From Candidatus Omnitrophota bacterium (lineage in GTDB: Bacteria; Omnitrophota; Gorgyraeia; Gygaellales; Profunditerraquicolaceae), in the NCBI GenBank assembly GCA_030691585.1, contig JAUYEC010000172.1, positions 1-7,152 of the forward strand: a stretch of DNA of 7,152 nucleotides. The letters run 5' to 3'. Of this stretch, positions 1-4,260 are shown one piece after another. Below the pieces are notes generated by a model that did not search any database, was not told the origin of the DNA, and saw only the letters and a program-made list of their open reading frames with translations. A program made the position numbers and the translations under genes. How positions within the stretch are numbered: the stretch's first letter is position 1; every line of letters starts with the position of its first letter.

Positions 1-237
1 TGTCTGGCAGGCCAGATAAAAATTCTGCTTCCTTTGCTCAAGGGTTATTGCCCCGCCCGGCTGGGTGAGCACTTTACCGCTCTTGACGATGACCTTGCAT
101 TTCCCGCAGACGCCGTCGCCGCCGCAGGCGGAATTGATATATACCCCGCAGGAGAGCGCCGCCGACAAAAGTGTCGAGTCCCTCGGGACCTCAACCGTCT
201 TATTATCCGGCAGGAATTTTACTTTGAATTTTTCCAT
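1..237 (-). CDS. Corrinoid-activating ferredoxin protein (RACo/AcsV-like), N-terminal part, cut by window edge
   Basis: The frame opens with ATG at 237 and stays open to position 1, giving 79 residues with no stop, so the 3' end lies outside the window. The visible part is a plant-type 2Fe-2S ferredoxin domain. Cysteines C38, C44 and C47 lie in the stretch SACGGDGVCGKCK, and a fourth, C77, lies in LACQT; together they form the usual four-cysteine cluster site. In the known RACo/AcsV family this domain precedes a large ATP-binding ASKHA-type domain and passes electrons to reactivate oxidised Co(II) corrinoid protein. I infer that role because the gene directly follows acsC, its expected partner gene. 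No strong Shine-Dalgarno sequence precedes the ATG; the upstream bases are CGT-type repeat. With only the N terminus visible, another 2Fe-2S protein cannot be excluded. Confidence 0.82.
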   Translation of the reverse strand, partial: MEKFKVKFLPDNKTVEVPRDSTLLSAALSCGVYINSACGGDGVCGKCKVIVKSGKVLTQPGGAITLEQRKQNFYLACQT

Positions 238-248
238 TGTTTCGTTGT

Positions 249-273
249 TCGTCGTCCGTATTTCGTCGTTCGT
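249..273 (-). repeat. CGT-rich repeat unit in the acsC-RACo gap
   Basis: These 25 bases match positions 4521-4545 inside tsaD at 24 of 25 positions in the same orientation, differing only at 263 (t against c). The unit is made of CGTCGT and TCGT blocks. It lies in the 66-nt gap between acsC and the RACo-like gene. The reading frame of the RACo-like gene is open through the repeat upstream of its ATG, and the translation there contains RTTN, as does the tsaD insertion. Confidence 0.75.
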
Positions 274-278
274 ATTCT

Positions 279-307
279 GTAGGGACAGGTTTGAAACCTG
301 TCCCTAC
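279..307. repeat. 29-nt palindrome, copy 1 (overlaps end of acsC)
   Basis: This is a perfect inverted repeat with arm GTAGGGACAGGTTT, one central base and the exact complement. It belongs to the same family as the copies at 1121, 1720, 1763 and 2245 but has its own arm variant (GGGACAGG instead of GGGGCGGG). It overlaps the last bases of acsC and provides that gene's TAG stop. No run of T follows on the minus strand, so it is not a classic terminator. Confidence 0.9.
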
Positions 308-1683
308 ATGTTTTTCAAGAACGACGGGATGCCCGCGGCCTCTTTGGGCCCGACTAAAACCTGCCAACCCGATTTCTCTTCAAGCTCGCCGCTTAATACC
401 GCGACGTAGCCGGGCAGGACAAGTTTTTTGCGCGAGACTGCTTCGGCCACGCCAAATTTCTCTATCGCGGAAGCGATTTTCTCCGGCGTAAATTTTTCCG
501 CGGCCCAGGCCGTCAAGACCGACATCCCCTCGGTATCCACCGCCAGGATATAAGACGGCACCTTGCTTGCCTCCACTTCGCCCAGGACCGTATAATAGGT
601 AAGCGAAAAATTAGTGGTCACTAACAGCGGTGAGTCCTTGCCCGCGTCGCCTACGGGATAAAGTTTCGGTTCTATCTGCAAAGGCTTTTGCGGGTCGGTA
701 TAAATATTCTGCCTTAAAGTCATCAGCGAAACAGCCTGCCATGGCTCGGTACCCTTGATCAATACAATAGAAGCGTATTTACAGGCCAACGCCGCGGCCT
801 CAACAGCTGCCGTAAAAGGGTCATCAGTTTCCACGGCCGCCAAAAACGGATATCCTAAACTGCGGTTAGATTTTTTTAACGCCTGCCTGCGCGCCTGGGT
901 CAAATCCCAGATCTTCTGCGCCACAGGCTTTCCGCCGGTATCTAAAACCAGGTCGTTTACTCCCTGCCGGCTCAATTCAGCGGTCATTGCTGAAAGCTCC
1001 TCAAGGTCGGGGGCACTTACCACAAGAGGTACATTAAATTCCTTAGCCAAGGCTGCGAATTCCGTCAAGTTATTTTTCCCGGCGCCGTATATAAGCGGCC
1101 TCTTGTCCTTTAAAGATTCCGTAGGGGCGGGTTTCAAACCCGCCCCTACAAAACCGTGGACATTTGCGGTAAGAGCACTTTTTATCGCGGCTGCATTGTC
1201 ACTTATAAGTACAAGGGCCAAGTCGGTATTAGCGGATGCAACTTTGACTGCTTCAATGAATCTAGCGGCAGTGCCCTTCTGCCGCACGGCAACAAGGTCA
1301 ACGTTAAGCTCCTGTCCGACGCGTTCAAATTTAAACAAATTGATCCGGCGCAATTTTTCCTTGATTAATTCGTCGCTCTCGCTGTCATCAATAATAAAAC
1401 CCAGGCCGCAGGGGTGATGGAATTTCTCCTCGTGCCTGAACATCACGGTTTCGTTGCCTATCTCAAGTTTTCTCTCGCCCGTGCCAACCGTGACCAGCTT
1501 TACCGGCGGAAGGCTGGAAGCTTCCAGGGCGGCCTTGGCGTCAGCGCTCAAATGAGGGCATTTCTCAATGCTCACGGATTTTTTGGCCAGCTGCATGGCA
1601 AACGCGAGGCAGGTGGCAAAATTACACTGCCGGCAGTTTGTCTTAGGTAACAACTTATAGATGTCTAATCCCGAAAGGGCCAT
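304..1683 (-). CDS. acsC: Acetyl-CoA synthase corrinoid iron-sulfur protein, large (gamma) subunit
   Basis: AcsC carries the 4Fe-4S cluster and binds the corrinoid of the corrinoid iron-sulfur protein. In the Wood-Ljungdahl pathway this protein takes a methyl group from methyl-tetrahydrofolate and delivers it to acetyl-CoA synthase. The N-terminal cluster site is clear: GLDIYKLLPKTNCRQC with C17, C20, C25 and C42 (KCPHL). A TIM-barrel-like middle follows, with RPLIYGAG near residue 195. The C-terminal corrinoid-binding domain includes VTTNFSLTYYTVLGEVE (355-371) and ends VLVGPKEAAGIPSFLKNM. The start at 1683 has AGGAG 10 nt upstream. The length of 459 residues is slightly long for the family, partly because residues V179-T188 (VGAGLKPAPT) are the translation of an inserted palindrome. 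The small subunit gene acsD and the synthase genes are not in the window. Confidence 0.95.
   Translation of the reverse strand: MALSGLDIYKLLPKTNCRQCNFATCLAFAMQLAKKSVSIEKCPHLSADAKAALEASSLPPVKLVTVGTGERKLEIGNETVMFRHEEKFHHPCGLGFIIDDSESDELIKEKLRRINLFKFERVGQELNVDLVAVRQKGTAARFIEAVKVASANTDLALVLISDNAAAIKSALTANVHGFVGAGLKPAPTESLKDKRPLIYGAGKNNLTEFAALAKEFNVPLVVSAPDLEELSAMTAELSRQGVNDLVLDTGGKPVAQKIWDLTQARRQALKKSNRSLGYPFLAAVETDDPFTAAVEAAALACKYASIVLIKGTEPWQAVSLMTLRQNIYTDPQKPLQIEPKLYPVGDAGKDSPLLVTTNFSLTYYTVLGEVEASKVPSYILAVDTEGMSVLTAWAAEKFTPEKIASAIEKFGVAEAVSRKKLVLPGYVAVLSGELEEKSGWQVLVGPKEAAGIPSFLKNM
1121..1149. repeat. 29-nt palindrome, copy 2 (inside acsC, in frame)
   Basis: The arms are GTAGGGGCGGGTTT and its exact complement around one base (c on the plus strand). 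It lies wholly inside acsC and is read as V-G-A-G-L-K-P-A-P-T. Because the element is palindromic, the other strand gives the same peptide in the equivalent frame. The second frame begins with TAG and would stop translation, so only some insertion phases are tolerated. Confidence 0.92.
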
Positions 1684-1693
1684 AAGTATAAAT

Positions 1694-1698
1694 CTCCT
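1694..1698 (-). promoter_or_regulatory. Ribosome binding site of acsC
   Basis: AGGAG on the minus strand lies 10 nt before the ATG at 1683 and supports that start. The segment 1699-1719 just upstream is AT-rich (it includes TTTAATTAA), but I could not find a convincing -35 and -10 pair there. Confidence 0.7.
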
Positions 1699-1719
1699 GT
1701 TGTACGTTAATTAAATTTC

Positions 1720-1748
1720 GTAGGGACAGCATAGTATGCTGTCCCTAC
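1720..1748. repeat. 29-nt palindrome, copy 3 (upstream of acsC)
   Basis: The arms are GTAGGGACAGCATA and its exact complement around a single base. The outer nine bases match copy 1, while the inner four differ and are matched by changes in the other arm. It lies in the 111-nt gap between the FmdE-domain gene and acsC, 14 nt from copy 4. Confidence 0.9.
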
Positions 1749-1762
1749 CTCAAAACATCCTT

Positions 1763-1791
1763 GTAGGGGCGGGTTTGAAACCCGCCCCTAC
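1763..1791. repeat. 29-nt palindrome, copy 4 (just after the FmdE-domain gene)
   Basis: The arms are GTAGGGGCGGGTTT and the exact complement around one base; it equals copy 5 and matches copy 2 except for the central base. It begins 3 nt downstream of the TGA stop (1795-1797) of the FmdE-domain gene. With copy 3 it makes up most of the gap before acsC. Confidence 0.92.
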
Positions 1792-1794
1792 ATG

Positions 1795-2232
1795 TCAAGA
1801 TCCCGCATGTACCAAACGCCAATCGAAGAGATTATCACAATCTGTTTTATATAATTGCTCGGCAAATTTTTCGGATTCCTTATGCCCGGTAATCGTCCCC
1901 AGAGACTTAGCCAGCGAGTTCCTCAGAGTCAAAAAGATCTTTTTACCGCTGTCGCAGTCAACTACCTCTATCTCAATATGCTGTCCGTGCAATTTTTCTA
2001 TATTACCCTTACCGTAAGTCGCACCCGTGGACAATTGCAGGCCGTCTATAAGGCAAGACATCGGCTTGACTGTCGCACCCCAAGCCTTCACCCGCGCGCC
2101 GAAATATTTTTTGCATTTTAATTTTTTCAGGGCAAATTCACCGGCTAATAATCCTAATACCAAATATGGCCCTAAATGCCCATGAAATTTTATTGCTTCT
2201 CCTAATTCTGTTTTTTTATTTTTTATACTCAC
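1795..2232 (-). CDS. FmdE-domain protein
   Basis: The 145-residue product resembles the FmdE domain first named from the formylmethanofuran dehydrogenase operon of methanogens. Visible features are FHGHLGPYLVLGLLAG (16-31, with H17 and H19), SCLIDGLQLSTGATYGKGNIE (59-79, with C60 and D63), and a C-terminal half with VVDCDSGKK. Many relatives, as I recall them, have TGC where this protein has TGA (A71). It has no C-terminal zinc-finger extension and no membrane segment, so it should be a small cytoplasmic protein. The exact reaction of bacterial FmdE-domain proteins is not settled. Its place between larB and acsC suggests a link to one-carbon or metal-cofactor metabolism, which is inference. 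The start is GTG at 2232, chosen because AGGAGA lies 6 nt upstream; the ATG at 2236 is in another frame and soon stops. Confidence 0.82.
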   Translation of the reverse strand: MSIKNKKTELGEAIKFHGHLGPYLVLGLLAGEFALKKLKCKKYFGARVKAWGATVKPMSCLIDGLQLSTGATYGKGNIEKLHGQHIEIEVVDCDSGKKIFLTLRNSLAKSLGTITGHKESEKFAEQLYKTDCDNLFDWRLVHAGS

Positions 2233-2238
2233 GCATAT

Positions 2239-2244
2239 TCTCCT
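2239..2244 (-). promoter_or_regulatory. Ribosome binding site of the FmdE-domain gene, flush against a palindrome
   Basis: AGGAGA on the minus strand lies 6 nt before the GTG start at 2232. It decides the start, since the ATG at 2236 would be only 2 nt away and leads to a short frame. The palindrome at 2245-2273 ends directly at the first base of this site. Confidence 0.65.
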
Positions 2245-2273
2245 GTAGGGGCGGGTTTGAAACCCGCCCCTAC
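2245..2273. repeat. 29-nt palindrome, copy 5 (between larB and the FmdE-domain gene)
   Basis: The arms are GTAGGGGCGGGTTT and the exact complement around one base. It takes up half of the 58-nt gap between the larB stop and the FmdE-domain gene start. In RNA it would form a stable hairpin immediately before the ribosome binding site of the next gene. Confidence 0.92.
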
Positions 2274-2290
2274 AACGTCAACGGCGATTT

Positions 2291-2962
2291 TTACGAACGA
2301 CGATTTATCATTGCCGCCAGATAACCCGCACCGAAGCCGTTATCAATATTCACCACCGCTACACCGGGCGAGCAGCTGTTAAGCATGGTTAAAAGCGCGC
2401 TTAACCCGCCGAAACTGGCTCCGTATCCGCAGCTCGTCGGTACCGCGACCACGGGGCAAGCAACCAATCCGCTGACCAGGCTCGCCAGGGCCCCTTCCAT
2501 GCCGGCAACCACAATAACCACATCCGCCTCAATTAAGACATCCATGTGGGCCATCAGGCGGTGGACACCGGCGACACCCACGTCAAATAACCTTTTTACC
2601 CGCGCGCCTAAAATTTCGGCGACAGCCGCAGCTTCTTCGGCCACAGGCAGGTCCGCGGTACCCGCGGAGACAACCGTGATCAATCCTGGTTTGGCGATTT
2701 TGCTATTGAAACAGAACCATCCGATTTTTGCCGTAGGATTGTATTTCAGGCGGGGGATATATTTCTTCAGGTACAAAAAATCCGGCCTGCTTAACCTGGT
2801 CAATAGCAGGTCCTGCTTATTCCGGATCAATTCCCTCGAGATGCTCTTCAAATGCAGGCGGCTCTTGCCGGGGCAATATACTGCCTCGGCAAAACCCCTG
2901 CGCCTTAACCTGTCGGTATCAACCTTGGCAAAGCCTAATTCGCAAAAACCTTTTGAACGCAT
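2291..2962 (-). CDS. larB: LarB, nickel pincer cofactor biosynthesis protein (short N terminus)
   Basis: LarB carboxylates the pyridinium ring of nicotinic acid adenine dinucleotide and releases AMP. This is the first step towards the nickel-pincer nucleotide used by lactate racemase and its relatives. The 223-residue product has the LarB signature ELGFAKVDTDRLRRRGFAEAVYCPGKS (8-34) and a PurE-like carboxylase domain: VSAGTADLPVAEEAA, GVAGVHRLMAHMDV, AGMEGALASLVSGL, PTSCGYGASFGGLSALL and LNSCSPGVAVVNIDNGFGAGY. C197 in LNSC aligns with the family's reactive cysteine. The family usually has about 30 more N-terminal residues; here a TAG sits directly before the ATG and the preceding gene ends 10 nt upstream, so that part is absent. 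The last codons (RRS) lie in CGTCGTTCGT sequence like the dispersed repeat. LarC, LarE and a LarA-type enzyme are not in the window. Confidence 0.92.
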   Translation of the reverse strand: MRSKGFCELGFAKVDTDRLRRRGFAEAVYCPGKSRLHLKSISRELIRNKQDLLLTRLSRPDFLYLKKYIPRLKYNPTAKIGWFCFNSKIAKPGLITVVSAGTADLPVAEEAAAVAEILGARVKRLFDVGVAGVHRLMAHMDVLIEADVVIVVAGMEGALASLVSGLVACPVVAVPTSCGYGASFGGLSALLTMLNSCSPGVAVVNIDNGFGAGYLAAMINRRS

Positions 2963-2972
2963 CTACTATCCG

Positions 2973-3281
2973 TTATCCCCGAAAAATCGCAAAAATCAAA
3001 ATCGCAATAACAAGAACGGCGATGATATAGAAATCGTTGAAATAAAAGAAATCGCTGAACCTGTCCGAGACCGGATAATCAACTAAAGGTTCGGGCTTGG
3101 GGCTTACCGGGTGAATGTGCTTTTTAACCTCAAAGATCTGCTCTTTCTTGAACCTCAGGTATATGCCGCCGATCTTATAGGCGGAAAGCGTACCCTTATC
3201 CACCAGGTCCACGACCTCTTTCTCCGTTACACCCAAAATTGCCGCGGCGTCCCGGACCGTCAAAAATTTTTCTTCAGCCAT
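2973..3281 (-). CDS. Membrane-anchored protein with excisionase/MerR-like HTH domain
   Basis: The 102-residue product has two parts. Residues 6-52 (FLTVRDAAAILGVTEKEV, then GTLSAYKIGGIYLRFKKEQI) match the pattern of the small winged helix-turn-helix domain of excisionase and MerR-like proteins. A proline-rich linker (HPVSPKPEPLVDYP, 57-70) leads to one hydrophobic helix, IIAVLVIAILIFAIF (86-100), followed by RG at the end. I infer a C-tail-anchored inner-membrane protein with its DNA-binding domain in the cytoplasm. It starts 6 nt after the bactofilin gene, with AGGA 12 nt before the ATG inside the end of that gene, so the two are probably translated from one message. Its function is unknown; the HTH fold could also serve protein binding. 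Confidence 0.8.
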   Translation of the reverse strand: MAEEKFLTVRDAAAILGVTEKEVVDLVDKGTLSAYKIGGIYLRFKKEQIFEVKKHIHPVSPKPEPLVDYPVSDRFSDFFYFNDFYIIAVLVIAILIFAIFRG

Positions 3282-3287
3282 GTTGGA

Positions 3288-3791
3288 CTATTTTCCTATT
3301 TTACCGGAGGCAACCCAGGAATCTACCAATTTACGGTCAAACTTCCAGTCGGTGCCGTCTTTTATGCCGGGCATTTTCCCGGAATTGGCCCATTCCATGA
3401 TAGAATTGAGATCTACCTCAAGATAACGCGCCACGCCTTCAGCGTTTAAATATTCGTTGAACATTGACGACCTGCCTTCAAGGATAGCGCCTTCAGCGAC
3501 ATTGAGCCTGGTCGGGTAAATATCGCCCTCGACAACCGCGGTCGGCAGGAGGGTCAGGCGCTCGCGCGCGGTGATCTTGCCTTTTACTTTACCGCCAATA
3601 ATGATATTATCACCGCTGATATCGGCGCAAACTACCGCGGTATTACCGATGGTCAGGTTGCCTTTTGTCTGGAGGCTGCCCTCAAACCTGCCGTTGATGC
3701 GCAGGTTAACCGGGTCCTTAAAACTTAATGTCCCCTGCATGGAAGCATCCACATCCAGGATCTTCTCTTCCACCCTTTTTTTAAAGCCCAT
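3288..3791 (-). CDS. Bactofilin with C-terminal HTH domain
   Basis: Bactofilins are beta-helical proteins that polymerise without nucleotide into filaments, often on the membrane, and place cell-wall or chromosome-partition factors. Residues about 15-110 show the repeating short beta-strand pattern: GTLSFKDPVNLRINGRFEGS, LTIGNTAVVCADISGDNIIIGGKVKGKI and VVEGDIYPTRLNVAEGAILEG. Residues about 114-161 (YLNAEGVARYLEVDLNSIMEW, then DWKFDRKLVDSWV) form a second domain with the excisionase/MerR-like helix-turn-helix pattern. Plain bactofilins normally end in a short tail, so this is a fusion. The ATG at 3791 is well supported by GGGAGGTGG (centre about 8 nt upstream). It sits between the mgtC-like gene and another HTH gene with a membrane anchor, which suggests a joint role. 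Confidence 0.88.
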   Translation of the reverse strand: MGFKKRVEEKILDVDASMQGTLSFKDPVNLRINGRFEGSLQTKGNLTIGNTAVVCADISGDNIIIGGKVKGKITARERLTLLPTAVVEGDIYPTRLNVAEGAILEGRSSMFNEYLNAEGVARYLEVDLNSIMEWANSGKMPGIKDGTDWKFDRKLVDSWVASGKIGK

Positions 3792-3796
3792 GGCCC

Positions 3797-3803
3797 ACCT
3801 CCC
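3797..3803 (-). promoter_or_regulatory. Strong ribosome binding site of the bactofilin gene
   Basis: GGGAGGT on the minus strand lies 5 nt before the ATG at 3791, between it and the TAA of the mgtC-like gene. It is the strongest Shine-Dalgarno sequence I saw in the window and suggests high translation, as expected for a filament subunit. Confidence 0.7.
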
Positions 3804-3805
3804 TG

Positions 3806-4258
3806 TTAGCTTATTTCCTTACGGTTATCGCCGGCGAATAAATAACGCTCAAAATACCTTAAGAAGAATAAAACCGCCAATGCCAGGACCGTGGTAAACA
3901 TGCTGGCAATATAAAAACCGATGCCTACGGATAAGCCGATCCCGGCGACCACCCAGAGGCTGGCAGCCGTAGTCAAACCGCGTATACCTTCACGGTCCCT
4001 GATGATAGTACCCGCGCCTAAGAAACCGATACCCGTGATCACCCCTGCGGCAATACGCCCGGGATCCATAGGGGTTATGCCTTTATATATATCAAAAACA
4101 CGCAGCGATGTCAACATTATAAGGCAGGAACCAAGGCTCACCAGGATATGCGTGCGCAGGCCGGCTCCTTTGCGCGCAGACTGGCGCTCAAGGCCGATCA
4201 ACCCGCTAAGGATGGCTGAGAGAAGCAACCGCCAAATTACAGTAATATCACTGAGCAT
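3806..4258 (-). CDS. MgtC/SapB family inner-membrane protein
   Basis: The 150-residue product is nearly all hydrophobic, with about four or five membrane helices (roughly 8-24, 35-52, 69-86, 98-115 and 117-135). The family motifs are present: GLIGLERQ (19-26), GAGLRTHILVSLGSCLIM (31-48), DPGRIAAGVITGIGFLGAGTII (65-86) and GLTTAASLW (94-102). MgtC proteins help bacteria survive low magnesium and can inhibit the F-type ATP synthase, while many relatives have no known role. This copy lacks the C-terminal soluble ACT-like domain of Salmonella MgtC, so it is of the short SapB type and I give no gene symbol. The ATG lies 2 nt after the tsaD stop, with a run of six G just upstream acting as a possible ribosome binding site. 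It is likely co-transcribed with tsaD and the bactofilin gene. Confidence 0.92.
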   Translation of the reverse strand: MLSDITVIWRLLLSAILSGLIGLERQSARKGAGLRTHILVSLGSCLIMLTSLRVFDIYKGITPMDPGRIAAGVITGIGFLGAGTIIRDREGIRGLTTAASLWVVAGIGLSVGIGFYIASMFTTVLALAVLFFLRYFERYLFAGDNRKEIS

Positions 4259-4260
4259 GT

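Noticed and set aside
755..1417. Open frame of 220 codons on the plus strand
   Set aside because: It lies antisense within acsC, has no recognisable domain, and includes the translated palindrome because that element is open on both strands.
1684..1719. Possible promoter in the AT-rich stretch upstream of acsC
   Set aside because: I could not place a -35 and -10 pair with sensible spacing; the bases upstream are taken up by palindromes.
1720..1791. Paired palindromes as rho-independent terminators before acsC
   Set aside because: No run of T follows either stem on the minus strand, and identical elements occur inside the acsC coding region, so they are better read as dispersed repeats.
279..2273. 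Five 29-nt repeats as a possible CRISPR array
   Set aside because: The spacing is highly irregular (14 nt to over 800 nt), the copies lie inside or between ordinary genes, they are perfect palindromes with differing arms, and no cas gene is present.
2963..2972. Frameshift hiding a longer LarB N terminus
   Set aside because: The upstream bases encode the end of the HTH-membrane protein in another frame with a clear transmembrane helix, so no lost LarB sequence is present there.
2385..3086. Open frame of 233 codons on the plus strand
   Set aside because: It is antisense to larB and part of the HTH gene, both with clear family motifs, and its own translation is low-complexity and Thr/Pro/Ala-rich.
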